DNA from: Cyanophora paradoxa
Lineage: Eukaryota > Glaucocystophyceae > Cyanophorales > Cyanophoraceae
Assembly (NCBI GenBank): GCA_004431415.1
Contig: QPMI01000428.1
Span: forward strand, 372,001-436,000
DNA: 64,000 nucleotides
Direction of reading: 5' to 3'
The notes under the pieces are model-generated. The model did no database searches. It was not told where the DNA came from and worked only from the letters and a program-made list of their open reading frames with translations. The position numbers were made by a program, and so were the translations under genes. How positions within the stretch are numbered: the first letter of the stretch is position 1; the number at the start of each line of letters is the position of its first letter. Shown here in pieces: positions 1 to 13,500 of this stretch.

Positions 1-1526
1 ATGACTCACGAACGGTACTGCCGTACCCCCGGACTCCGGGACTCGCTTAGTTCGAATTCCGGGCAGTGTTGCCAAGTTGATTCTCTTATCATGATTCATG
101 AGTGATTCATGGCCGCGGGCGCGGCGCGGCGCCGACGCCCCGCGGCCGCGGGGCCGGCGCGGGCCCCGCGGCCGCGGCCCGGCGGCGGGGCCGGCGCCGG
201 CGCCCAGCTGCAGCGGCCGCTGGCGGCCCGCGCCGCGGCGCGCCGCGGGCCGGCGGCCGGCCGGCGCCGCGGGCGCCGGTGATCGCGATCACCGTGGCAC
301 GGATCCCCGCACGATTCGCGATCGATCGCGCGTGCCGGCGGGCCCGGCGCCGGCGGGCCGCGGCCGCGGGCTCAATCGACGTACGCGTCGACCGGACCGG
401 TACCGGTGGACGGCGGTGGTCTGGTAGTACCGGCCCGGGGCCGATCAGCTTCGAATTCGCATCGCCGAGTCGGAGCATGATCGGTTATACGCGTACGCGT
501 AAATATGTATACGTAGCCCTACGTGTACGTACGGCGCACGCACGGCGCTCGGTAGAGCACGCGTACGCGTACGTACACGTTTAAAATTTTTAACGTATAC
601 GCGCGCGTGCTGCAGTTGGCCGATGGCCATGGCTGAGGTACAGCTGCAGTTGCGCCGGCGACCAGCTCTGTATACAGCTCATGCCATGCATGTGATGATC
701 GCAGATATGCTCATGATCGTGCGCGGGCTACTGCAGCTAAGTCTACGTATACGTATACGGATATGATCTTCGGAGGCTGATCTCTCGCGATCGGATCCCC
801 GTTGTCGCAGTGCGTGTGCCGCACTCTTATACTCCAGGTCGCATGATCTTATACTCCAGCTAGCGCTGCAGGTCCAGATTACACCCCTAACGTTAACGCA
901 GCGACGGATCATATTCACGATCAACACCTGACATATGCATCGATATCGAGGTCCGGCGCTCATAAGATTGCCTGAGGCCCAAGCCCGCGCGTAAGGCGGC
1001 TGGGCTGATTATGCAGGTTTCGAGCGACTGCCGTGCACACGTACACGAAATCTGATACGTATACGGAGAGCTGCCTGCGGCGGGGGCATGCGCACTGCGG
1101 CAGCTACAGGTTTGTGGCCCTACTCAACCATGACCGCTGCATGTTTGATTTCTTGCAGCTGGTCATGAGACTCATCGTGGAAGCAGCTAATATCATATGG
1201 CATCGATTCCACGAACCTCCAAGATCCGTCAAATATCATAAATGCACACGATCTCACATTCTTGTTCAGAGTGCTCTAGATCATGTGCGCTGACTTCTAA
1301 ATTTCGCTGCGCTTCAAACATCCTGTCCGTTTTTGGTGTTGACTTGCGCCAGTTAGCCCTGCAGCTGGTATCAACGATTGATTGCCCCTAAGTGCATATT
1401 TAATAAACTGACTTGAGCTTATTTTATTTCGGTGCTCTTTTTTCGTTCACTCGCGGTGTACATGTGTAACTGCACAAGTGCACGCCCCACTGACAATGAG
1501 TCGGCTCCGAAGAGTTCTAGATTTCG
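1..1526. other. Upstream non-coding, palindrome-rich region
   Basis: I see no convincing gene here. Positions 98-430 are almost pure G+C and built from short palindromes such as GGCC, GCGC, CCGG and GATC, so the open frames on both strands are Arg/Ala/Pro/Gly-rich and typical of compositional artefacts. From about 430 to 1000 the composition becomes more balanced, but short palindromes stay dense (CGTACG, GTATAC, TGCA, CATATG). From about 1000 to 1526 the sequence looks like ordinary intergenic or 5' leader DNA leading into the gene that starts at 1527. No clear TATA box or transcription start could be fixed. Confidence 0.5.
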
Positions 1527-1590
1527 ATGGCGAGTAAGTCGCTTCGATTTCTGCTGGGTGCTGTCCTCGTCGCTTTTGCACTTGCAATTG
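1527..1590 (+). other. First coding exon: signal peptide of the giant secreted protein
   Basis: The ATG at 1527 opens a short exon encoding a Lys/Arg-containing start followed by a hydrophobic core (MASKSLRFLLGAVLVAFALA). This is a textbook ER signal peptide. The exon ends in phase 1 at a GTGCGT donor (1591). The acceptor at 1665-1666 restores the frame into the long exon starting at 1667. This start is preferred to the in-frame GTG at 1678 because it adds a signal peptide to a protein that is otherwise secreted in character. Confidence 0.75.
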
Positions 1591-4500
1591 GTGCGTCGCT
1601 CTTTATTTGTATATTTAAGCAGCGCACCTCGCGTGGGTGAAATTTAAATTATCGATATCCGCGCAGGCCTAGGGCCCGTGCCCGTGGCCGCGCAGGGACA
1701 ATCGCAAGTGCGGCAGTGCTCGAGCGTCGGCGCGGGCGACGAGCTGGCGCGGCTATGCGAGTGCAGCGCGCCGGGCGGGGCGGACTTCGTGCTGCGCGTC
1801 ACGGCAGCGACGAACGAGACGCTGCTGACGCGGACGGCCAAGGGACAGCTGCAGGCGATGGTCAACTTCGTCGCCTCCGGCAACGCCTCCGCCTCGGTCG
1901 CGGGACTCGAGATCCTGGCCGTCCTCACGGGCTCGGCCCCCGCCCCCAACGCCCGCCTCTGCGTCATGCTCCGACCCGCCGCCGGCGCCGGCGCCGCGCT
2001 GCCCGCCCCCGCCGAGCTCCTGCCGGCGTTCAGCAGCCAGTCAGGAGCGGACGGCGTCGGCTCCGACGTCCCCTCCCTCGTCTCGCGCTCTCTGCTCGAG
2101 GCGGCCGGCCTCGAGCTCGACCCCGCCCCCGCCGGCGCCTCCACCCCCACCGCCGCCTCGTTCCTTCAGCTCGCCGCATTTGCCCGCCCGCCCGTCGCCG
2201 TCTACGACGGCTCGCCCAGCCCGTCGCCCTCGGGCAGGCTCCTCCGCTTCGACGCCGAATTCGCGCCCCTCGCCGCCCGCGCGCTGCAGCCCGTCGGCCT
2301 GCCGGCCCCGCTCCTCCACTCGGCGACTTTCGCGCTCGCGTACACGCTCGCGGGCGGCATGCCGGCGGCCGTCGAGCTGGCGGCGGGCGTCGACGTCGCG
2401 GGGCAGCGCGTCGAGCTCTCCATGGCCACTGCCAGCGGCGGCTCCGGCGCCGGCGCCGGCCTCTTTCATCTCTGCCATGTCTTCGCTGAAGGGTCGCCGC
2501 CCTCCCTCTCCGCCGCCTTTGCGCAGTTCGCCGCGGGCCAGTCCCTTGATGCGGCCTTGGACGCCGGCATCCCCGTCGCCGTCCTCTCTGACTCTGTCCG
2601 CGACGGCGCCTCCTCGCTGCCCCTCGCCCGACTCTGCCTCGTCCTCTCCGGCGGCCACTCACCCGCCGCCCACGTCGACCTGGAGGCGCGCCTGGGCGAA
2701 GGGCAGCCGGCCCCCGCGGTCCCGGGGTTCCCCTGCGCCTCCTTCCAGTGCCGCAGCCTCGTGATCGCGGTCGTCCTCGCCGCCTCCGCCTTGCCCGCCG
2801 CGTCCACCGCCTGCGGCCTCGCCCTCACTCTGCGGGTCGACTCCGTCGACTACGCGTCCTCCTCGGGCTCCGTCCGGCCCCTCCCCGCCACCGCCTCCGG
2901 ATTCTCGCTCGACGCGCTCTTCTCCGGTTCCGGCGGGCCCTCCATCCGCCGCGCGCTCGAGGTCTGCAAGGGTCCGCTCCCCGCGGGCCTCGCCCCCTCC
3001 AGCTACGCCCTCCCCGTTTCCGCCCCGCAGGCGGCCGCAGCCGCCGACCCCCTCGACGCCCCCGCCGCGCGGGTCCGCTTCGAGTGCGCGAGCGCGTCCG
3101 GGCCCTCCTCCGTGTCCTTTCACGCCGCAGCCTCCGCCGCCGCCTCGGGCCCGCTGCTCGCGGGGCGGCTCCGCCTCGAGTCGTCTGGCGTCGCGTTCGG
3201 CGCCGACTCGGCCTCCGCGCGCCTCTCCGCATCCCACACGGTCGCCCTCGTCGCCCTCGGCGGCTCCGGCTCTGTGCTCGAGCAGCGCTACGCCCTGCGC
3301 TCCTGCACGCTGCGCCGGGCGGACTTCTCGCCCGGGGCGGGCGAGGGCGACCGCGAGCCGTGGGTCGGGGCCTGCGCCGCCTCAGTTTGGGACTCGGTCT
3401 CTCTCAACGTTTTCCTGAGCGCCTTCGACGCCGCTGCCGCGCAGGCCATCCCGGTGCGATCCCTTTCATATTTCGAATGCCTGCATTTTTCGCGGAATTT
3501 GATCCTGACGCATCCGGCGCAGCTGGGCCCCTCACTGCCGCAGCTGAACGACACGGCGGGCTACGCGGTGAAGGCGGTTTCGTTTGGCGTGGACGCGGCG
3601 ACGGGGGAGCTCTTATACGTGCGGGCCGACACGGGGACGGGCCCCTCGCTGGGGGCCGGTTCCTCAAGCGTGCCCTCCTACGCGGTCCTGCCCCGGGCCG
3701 TTGTCCTCTCCCGCCTCGCGGCGCAGGTGCTGCTCGAGTTCGAGGGCGGCGCCGGCGGCGCGCTCACCAACTCGACGTACGCGCTCTCGGGCTGGGCCGC
3801 CGTCGGCGTCGGCGCCGGCCTCGCGATGGAGGGCCCCGTCGACATCCGCCGGGCGCACGGCTCTGTCGCCAGCCGCGGCGTTGCGCGCCTCGCCCCAACT
3901 TCGGGCGCCGGTCAGGGCGCCACCGTCGGGGACCTCGTCGAACTCCTCGCCTCGGCCGCGAGCCACGCCGGCCCCACCGACCCGCCCGTCCCACCGGAGC
4001 TGCTCGCCGCCGTCGATTCCGCCCTCGCGCGGCCCGCGGCGGTTCTTGAGCTCGTCTTTGGCCTCTCCGGCATCGACCGCGCGTCCGTCGCCTTCGCGCC
4101 CTCCGCCCCGACCGCCCGCCTCCTCGCCGGCCCCACCGGCACTACCCTCGACCTCGCGATCTCCGCCGCGTACGTCGACGTGCACTTCCCGCAGGACGCC
4201 GCCGCCCTCGCGGTGCGGTTCAGCTTGGCCGCCAACCTCTCATTCTCCGCCCCCGCGGCCGGTGCCTCTGCCGTGGGCAGCTGCTCCTTCGCTGGGCTTC
4301 CCACGCTTGTCTTTCACGGGGCATGCACGCTTGACCAGCCGCTCTCACCTGCCCAGCTCCTCTCCGCCCTGGGAAGTCCGCCCCTCGCCGACCCCGCGCC
4401 GTCCTCGGGCGCGGCGGCTTGCGCCGATGTATCCTCGAAGAGCGTCTCGGCTCTGTCGTTCGCGTGGGGAGAGGCGGGCGGCGGCGGCTTCTTGAGGCAC

Positions 4501-7500
4501 GTTGCAGGGCTCGCTCGCTGCCCGGCGCCCGCGCCCCGGCGACCCTTTCTCTCCGGCCTCTCCGCGTCAGAGTCCGTTGCTCTCCTGCTTCCGCTGGCAG
4601 ATGGCGGCTCCGCCGCCTCCGCCCGCTGGCTAAGCTCGCATGACGCGTCGTTCAACTTCTCGTCTGCTGTCAGCGCCAGCGTGAACGTCACCCGCTCCGC
4701 CCGGGCCGCAGTCACGGTGTGGCACCCCTCGGCGGACGCAGCGGCTGTAACTGCGGCGCTCTCCTTTGATTCCAAAGTATCGCTCTCGGGCCTTCTCTCT
4801 ATTTTGCGGTGCCCGGTGCGCCGGGCCGTGCAAAATGACCCGCGAAAGGAGCTTTTCGCAACAGCCGCCAATTTTCTGTGCAGGCGGCGTGTGTTCTGGA
4901 GGGCGTGACAAGCACGACGCTCGCATCGGCGTGGGAAACGCAAGAGGCGTGGCTCGTGTGGGCTAACGCCGCCGGCGCTGACGCCCCTGCCCTCTACGCT
5001 CGCTTTGCACGTGCGATCCGGCGCGCCGCTGCGTCCACCACACCTCTGCTTACTAGTACGTCCTCCGTGCAGTGTCGTCAGCGCTGGACCTGGCGCCGGG
5101 CCTGGCGCGGCTGGAGAACGTAACGATGCACGCGCTGATCGACCCGCTCTGCGGCGTGAGGCTCGCCTACGACGGCGAATTTGTGCTCGGCGGCGCGCAC
5201 GGCCACCGCGCCCGCGGCTCTGCCTGGAGCAGCGGCTCCGCCCCGCCGGCTGCCTTCCTCTCTTCGCCCCTCTCGCCGCGGGAAGTTTTTGCGCTGCTGG
5301 GCGGAACGCTCGACTTCGACCCGCGGGGCGACGGCCCGCCAGCCCTCCGGGCCGCCATGAACGCCACTTCCGAGCGCGTGGCGCTCCTGTGGGGCGCCGC
5401 CGACGCGTCATGGGCGGCAGAGGCGGGGGAGGCGCAGGTGCAGGCGGCCCTCACCTCGCGGTTCGAATTCGACGCTCTTTCGCTCGTGGCGGCGGGGTCG
5501 GCGAACCTCGTCGGATTCATGGGCGTGCCCGCGCCCACCGTCGGAGGCGCGACGCAGCCGCCCTTCGAGCTGCCGTCGGCGCCGGCCGCGCTCGCGCCAT
5601 CGCTGGAGATCGCCGCCTTCGTGGCGAACCAGACCTTCCCCCAGTTCGTCGGGCTCGCCGCCAACAGAGAGTACCTCTACGGCCTTCTCTTTGCGGAGAG
5701 TCTCCCACGCCTCCGCGCTCCCGGCACCCCCGCCGCCGCCGACCTCTCCGCCATCTCTCCCGCCCTCGCCAGCGCTTCGAAGTGCGTCGCCAGCGCAGCT
5801 GCGGCCGGCAAGCTCGAGCTCCGTTGGGTTCGATCAGACGTCGCGCTGCCGGCGGCGGTGGACCTAAGCGGGCAGCCCGCCGTCTGTTCGGGCAGCGGGG
5901 CCGGCGTCCGTCCGCACCTGCTGTACGCCTCAGCTCCGACCGCCTTTTACGCAGTCGCCGACGTGTCTTACTACGCCTCTCTCAACGCGTCCCGCGTCGG
6001 GGCCCCGCAAGCCTTTGTGCGGGCAGCCACCTGCCTCGCGGACGCGTCGGACTGCGCCGCCGCGACGTCGACCGGCGACACGACGGTGCAGATGGCGGGC
6101 GAGTCGACGGCATTCTGGACGGGGCCAATGTCTTCGTCCCTGCAGCGGGCGCTGACTGCCTTCGGCCTCGCTGGCCTCTCCAGCGAAGCGGAGCCCGACA
6201 GAGCGGCCTGCGCCGCCCTCGACTGGGCCCTCCCTCCCTTCGTGCAGGCCTCCCTCGAAGGGAGCGCCGTTTGCTCCTGTGAGCCGCGCTCCGTTCGGGG
6301 CAAGGTCGAGTCTGGCGCGCTGGTGAATGTCACGTTTGCGTGCGGCGTGTCGAGCTTCGGTCTCGTCGAGAATGCCGCCGAGTTCGAGCCGAGCGGCGCG
6401 ATTTCGCTCTTCTTCTACGCAAGCGGAGGCCCCACAGTTGCCTTCGCTCTCCAAGGAACCCTGACCTTCGGCATCCTGCCGCTGGGTCCCATCGCGACGT
6501 GGAGGGTACCCTTTGCTTTTGCAGGGGAGACGCCGGACCCCCGAACGGGCGTCTCGGCTTGGTCCGGAGTTGGATCGTACGCACGAGACGACACTAGTGC
6601 GCCGTACATGTGGTTGGCAACGGTCGCGCTCGACATAGTCTCACCCAGCAGTCTCGACGATGTTTTCAACCTGCCCTCGGTACGCGTCGTGCCGCCGCGC
6701 TTCGCCAAATTTCTTTTTGTCTCTGAGGCGGTCGCGGGCTGTGAATGCACAGGACTTGCCGGGGACTGGTTTGTACACGTGGGTGCAAGAAGTGCGGCTC
6801 AACTTCAGCGACGGGAACTGTCATGCGCGGCCCTCCCTCAACGCGCTGGCTCTGTCGACGGGCACCTCCATCCCGACCTTCAGCTGGCCCGGCGTGCTGC
6901 AGGCGCGCACGTGCACCGCCTCGCCTCGACCCGCCCCGCCCCACCTCACTCGACAGATTCGCGCACGCAGATTGTGGAAATCAAGCAGACGCACTCCTTT
7001 GGCCTCGCGCCCGCCAACGAGGAACCCGATATTAATGCCGAATCGAACGCCGCCACCGACGAGCTGGAGAGCATGTTCCCAGACAATCGCGATCGCGAAA
7101 AGTGGAAGGCGCGGGACACAGTGTGGGAGCAGGTGAGAGCATTAATGTTAGCTTCCGTCTGAATTGCATTCAAATTAAGCATCATGTCGGTACTCGAGAT
7201 TCACGCGTGCATGCAGATTTTCGCGAACCTGTTGGGCGAGAGCGGACCCCCCGCCCCCAGTTGCACCGAGGCGCTGGCTCCCGAGGCGTCTGCCAGCGAC
7301 ACTGTGGCGCTGGATGGCAGCTTCAGCGTCTCGTTTTCCGCCATCGCAGTTCTCGCGGGCACTGTTCCTGTGCAGATCTCGATCTCGCGTGCCAGGGACG
7401 AAACGTTTCATGCAGAGGTCGATCTTGGCGGCGCTGGAATGTCCGTCGAAACGCTGCGAGCCGCCATGCCGGGCGCCTCCATCTCGCCGTCCGATTCCAT

Positions 7501-10500
7501 CAGGTGCTCAGAATCCGCGTCTTGACAGCTGATATCGATCGATATCATGCATATGAGCGAATGACCGCGTCTCGCAGCTCCCAGTGCTCGTACACGTCGG
7601 CGTCAGTGGGATCGCTTCTGCTGGACTGGAACGCGACGCGTCTGGAGCGCGCCTCGATCCTCGTCGACGCGCAGTGGACGAAGAACTGCTCCTTCGCCGT
7701 CATCGGAGACGCCTTTCGCCTCTCCCGCTTCTTCGTCCGTGTCGACCTCGTCCTCGAGTGGCCGCCGAGCTCGCTTGAGACGAAGGCGAACGACACGATT
7801 GCCAACACGACCACAGCAGCCACCGCCAGCATCAGCGCCGCACTCAACGTGACTTGCACCGCGAACCGCACGGCATTTACCTCGAGCCCTGCAGCGCGCA
7901 ACGCCAGCTCTGCAGTGAACGCCAGATCGAATTTATCGAGAAATGGCACCGCCACATCATCAAGAAACGCCACTAAGCCTAGGTCTAGAGACCCCTGCGA
8001 TCGCAACTGGACGCTTGTAGCACCAACCGAGGAAAACTCTGAAGCACGGTCTCTGTGGCAGTACGTGCCAAACGTGCAGCTCGGAGATCTTGGAATTCAG
8101 GCCTTCGCTCGTATGGAGCTGTTGGCGGATAGAGTCTTCGCTGTGGTCGGGTTTCGGAAGCAGCCCGGTGGCTGCGTGCAGGCCGCCGTCAGCGTGCGAG
8201 GTCTCTCCCTCTCGTCTGTAGTCGGGTACATGAAGGGCTCCGCCTCGGGAAGCGACCTCGCAACGGAGCGCGTCCCGTCGCAGCTTCCCTTCGCCCGAAT
8301 CGTGGCGGCCCTCACGCTCCGCCGGCTCAGCTTCGCGTACGGCTGCTCGCCCAAATTAGATAACGCCACTGCGGTCGACTTCTTCATCGATGCGAGCGGT
8401 CCGCGTGCTCTTTATATATAATTTCAGTCCTTTCCTGGCGCACTTCCTGGCGCTAATTAAATAATCGCGCCGTGCATATTCCTCTGCAGTGGACTACCAG
8501 GTGGTCTCTCCTCTCATCGAAGGCCTTCCGATCTTTCTTCGGATGGATCGCCTTGCTGTTCAAGTCTGCACTTCGCGCTTTGCTTCTAGTATACGTACCT
8601 GTCAGTCAAACTGAGCTTTTGTACAGATCCGCTGGTATGGAAATCGGACATGGAAAAGCGGGCTGGACTTCTCTGCCGCGCTCATCATCGCTGGCCGCCT
8701 CTCCAACAACATTTACGTCAACCTGACCATCAGCGGCATGCTCAAGCGCGACATCGACACCGGAAATTTCACTTATTTGCACCGCATCGAAGCTGACGCC
8801 GGAGACTCGCCCGCCATGGCGGGGAGCGTCAGAGCTGGAGACCTCTTGAGGGCGCTCGGCGTCGGCGCCAGCACCGTGGACTCTCTCGTGAGGATGGACG
8901 GCACGAGCTTCCCGCAGCGAGCGCTGCTCGAGAGCCTGACGATAGGAGGCCTGAACATCGAATGGAGGCGGGGTGAAGGGGAAGATTACGTCTCGGATCT
9001 GCACCCCACCGTCTTTATACCACGCAACATGGGTCCCTTCCCCCTCGTCACGGCGGGCGGCGTGAACTACCTGTCTTTGGTAGACCTTAACGTGACATTT
9101 GACGTGTTCTTCGAGAAGGGTCGCCTTCTCGGCGTCGGCGTCGCCGCCCTTTGCACGCTGCGCATCGCTGGGAAGATCGACATCGAGCTGCTTCTGAAGC
9201 GCGATCCGCCATTTATTTCGAGCGATGGCTGGTACGGGCGGGCATCCCTGACGGGCTCGGGCGGTGCCGGAGTCCTCAGCCTCTGTGATCTCGAGGATCT
9301 CTTTGGCGGTAGCCAGTTCGACATTCCTCTTGGTTTCCCCACGGAGGTGCGCGCCCGTACGCTGTTTTGTGCCCACCTACATTTCGTTTTACATGCCTTT
9401 GCACACAGGCATATTTATGCAACCTCGGCATCCGCACCATCGACGTCGTCTTTGCCAGCAGCCGCATTGCGAATATTTCTGTCGTTGCTGGTTCACGCCC
9501 TGGCCACAAATTTACACTGCCAGGAGAATTGCTTGTCGTCGAAGACTGGAGCTTTGGCGTGGTTGTGCAGCGTGCAGCTCTAGATCTGCAGGAACCAGAG
9601 CCGGCGCCAAGTGCTGGCGGAAACGGAAGCAACGCTGCCAGTGCCCCCAAGCGAAGTCGGCAGCTTGGTTATTTCTTCGAAGGTTTCGCCGGCTTCTCTT
9701 CAGGAGCGTTGACAGGCCTTCGTTTGGGCCTGCGAGCCGAGAAGGCGGCGAATGACGATCTTGTTGTCGCGACGCTGTCGTTTACAGGGCAGAGCTCGAC
9801 TGTTTATGTAGGGGATGCTCTCAAGCTCTTCGGCGAAGAAACACCCTCTGTCGCGCTGCCGCCCGACCTTCCTAATTTCATGGACAGTACACGGCCTGCC
9901 GGGCAGCTTTCTTTCGCTTGGAAAATCGCCAAGGACTCCGAGAACCCTGGCGGCCTTGTTCGTGCAGAGGTCCGAGCCCGCAGTGCTGCGGGTGAGTCGA
10001 CGCGAACAAACGGGGCAGGCCTCGTCATGCGCGACTGGACCTTCCGCTTTGCGATGGACCGCAGCGGTGGAAATTCGACTTGGTCTGGCTCCGCGTCGGC
10101 GACAGCGGATGTGTACGCCTGCAGCGCTGGCAGCCCCTCCTTCTCGATGGTCGCCTCGCTCGCGATCGGCATAGCGCGGGAGGGCGGCAAGACGGCCGTG
10201 AAAGCAATCGATGGCAGACTTGCTCCGCTCGATCCCGCCCGCCCGATCATCCTGGGCGACGCCGCCTCGGCGCTCTGGTGTACAGGCAGAAGCCTGACCG
10301 GCGCCGTCGGACTCCCCACCGAGTGGGTTGCTCCGGACGCTCTGAACGCCGTCCACGTAGACGGCATCGACCTTATCTGGAGCAGCGGTGGCCTGGGCTC
10401 GCTAAGCATGCAAGTTTCATGGGATCAGCCGCTCGGCATCTCCAACATATTCGAGCTTCGCGACACGAAAATCCACCTAATTGGTGCCCTTATGTCTTGG

Positions 10501-13500
10501 TCTTCTCTCACTGAAATCACAAATAAATTGCAAAGCTAATCATGAGTCGACGTCGCAGTCGGATTTCCGGCAAGCGTCTCCAACATCAACTTCACGCTTT
10601 TCAGCACGCTTGTCATCTCGGCTGGCGCGGGCCCGTCCCTTACAGTTGATGTGGTCATCGAAAAGGTTCGAGGCTGCTTTTTGCGTGCGACGTTGCGATC
10701 GCTCACGACGTCGCTTGCCTCGCTAGGGCGCTCCCAACTCGTACTACTCGATGTTCGCAAGCGTAGACGTGTCGGACGCGGGCGCGCCCCTTTCGCTGCG
10801 CACGCTGGCGAACGCTCTCGGGTTCGACAACGCGTACCTCGCGAGCGCCGGCGTCGACGGCGCCTGGCTCGACGTCGCCATCAAGCAGCTCCAGCTTGGC
10901 TGGTCCCGCGAGGCATCCCGCCAGTTCCTCTCCAAGGTCGTCCTCGGTCTCGAGTTCACGGGCGGCGTCGGCGTCGGTGGCGTGTTCAACTTGGATATCA
11001 CCGGCGGCAAGCCGCAAATCGAGATTGACATCGACGCGAACGGAAAGTCGAGGCTCGTCTTTCGCGTGCGCGCGACTTGGCGCTTTGGTGGAACGACCAT
11101 CGATCTGGAGATCACACAAAAAGGATCTGAATTCGTCATGGTGGGATCCCTCAACGAGCTTTCCCTTGGAACGGTCCTTGACGGTCTGGGCGCCATCGTC
11201 GGTTCGACCCTCGACATTGACGCTAATTTCCGCGATATCGTCGGCTCGCTTGCCGAGGCCAAGCTCACCAACATAAATGTGGGCTTCCCTCGCCTTCGAA
11301 TATTAGCGTCGCGGCTTTATCTAACAGCACCTGCAGCTCGGGATCGCGTACAAGAAGTCGGGCCCTGTCTTTGCCTTCTCGGCGGGCGTTCAGAACTTCG
11401 GCGCACTTCAGGACTTCGTCCTTCGGGTACAGCTTCTCTACGGCAAGACGGGCGGCCGATACGCGTTCCTCTTCGCCCTCGCACTACAGGTTCGAATTTG
11501 CTTTCTCGCGCCACAATGTTCACTTTTGTTTTCGCCCATTATCGCTGATCATTGACATCAGGTTCCGCGGCTACAAGAGTTCATACAGGAAACGCTAAAA
11601 ATAGGACTGGACGCCGACGCCCTCGCTGTGCTCGGGAGCGGCAAGATCGGCCTCATGGTCGCCACTCAGGACGTCGACCTCTCTTCCGTAAAGGTCTCTT
11701 TTTGTAAATGCATACCGACATCGACATTTCCCGCCTCACGGGCGTTGGGTCCTGCCAGGACGTCGTCGTCGACGTGGATGCGCTGCCTTCCGTTGCAGGC
11801 CTCACCATTCCCAGAGGGTGCGCTCTCGTGGCCGTGTACTAAAGTTCGTGCGATTTCTGCAGAATTGATTTCTCGTTTTTTTGCGTTGTTTTCGTGAAGA
11901 TTCGTTCTGGTGTTCGAGATCACTGGCAGCACCGGGGGAAACGCGCTCCAAACCCTCATATCCGGTCCGCTGCCTTCTAGATTCTCGTCCCTCGAATTTG
12001 TGGCTGACTATATATATCGCTATCGATAGACGCGGGCCTTCCTCGCATCACAATACTGGCGTCGGTCTCGGACCAGGGGGTCAGGTTCCGGGCGATCCTG
12101 GGCGACATTCCGATCCGCGGTCTCCTGCTCCAGAACGCAGCGCTCGGAATCGACATACTTGTCAGCGGAGTCTCCGTGCTCGTCGAAGCGAAATTGAGGG
12201 TGCCTGCAATCTATATATATAATTTTACGATGCTGTGGAGTAAAATAAATAGCTCAGTCCGATTAAGTTGATTCATGACCTTGTCTGCAGCTGCCATTGG
12301 ACGGAAAGTACCTCTACCTGTACGGAAAAGTCGGGATTCAGTTTATTCCGACGCCCGCATTCGAGTTTGCGTTTGGCTTGGACGCGACTGAGAGCGTCTG
12401 GACGCAAGCTCTGGGCATTCGATTCCTCTCCGTTTACTACTTTTTCTTCCGCACGAAAATAGAACTTGCGACCGGAATTCCCGTCCCATCGCTCCTCGAG
12501 ATTGCCGCAGACGTCGTCATCGGAAAGGTCGAAAACTGCTTCGACTCGACAGGGAAGAAGCTCCGCACAGTCCTTCCTCCCCGCAAGTGCATCCTGTTTT
12601 CGGGGGCGATCGGCATGAATCTGGTGGATTGGCGCGAGTTCTACGCCTACGTTTCCGCCTCGTCTGTCACTCTAGGGTCTATTCTTGGGGCCGTCTTCGA
12701 TGTGGATACCTCCAGGTCTGCCTGCCTGCCTGGCTGTAGTTATAAATCCGTGCGTTAAAATTGTTTACTCACATCGTGTGGCAGCTGGCCGGATTTTATT
12801 GCAAACACAGGATTCCCGAACGGTCTTTACTTCTCGTACGCGCTCGTGAGTGGAAAAACGGCGGTCAAACAGGGCGAGATAGTCCCGATACCCCCGGGCA
12901 TCTTCCTAAAAGGAACCGTCAACATCCTCGGATTCGAAGCGCACGCAGAGGTGGCCGTGTCGTGGATCATGCCGAACGTCTCTGCGTTCGCGAGTGAGCT
13001 TGCTATGATTTCAAACCCATGGCATCAGCAACATCTGACCCGCATCCGATTCGCAGAGCTTGAGATTAGTCCGATGGACTTTTTGGGGACGGGGCTTCTC
13101 GTCCTTCGGCGTTCCAGGGCAGACGCGAGCAGGGGGCCTCTTTTCTCTCTAGACATAGAGGTGTCGCCCAGGAGGAGGTTCGAAGTCGTCTTGATCGGCT
13201 ACGTCAAATTGCTTGGGGTCTTCGAATCTGAATGTGACGTATACATCTCAAGCGCGCGATCGTGCGGTTTTTTGGAATTCTGAATAGCCCTTTTTGTTCT
13301 GCATTTTGAACACAACCGTGCGCATGCAGCCAAGTAAAGCTTCACCTGTTCGTAAGCCTTTTCGGGCTGATGGAAGTCGACCTCAACATTTTCTCGCAAT
13401 TCGGACCCGGCCGTCCATTCAAGTTTCGAGCCTACGGCACGGTCCAGCTGGGGCAGCCACTCATCGGTTGGATCACAGATGCCGCCGACGCCCTCAAAGG

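Noticed and set aside
102-584. Open frames of 109-160 residues at the left edge
   Set aside because: They are Arg/Ala/Gly/Pro-rich, overlap on both strands and coincide with a G+C palindrome block, so they are compositional.
2030-3237. Long Arg-rich open frames antisense or out of frame to the giant secreted gene
   Set aside because: They are shadows of GC-rich coding sequence. Only one plus-strand frame has a signal peptide, consistent splice phases and balanced composition.
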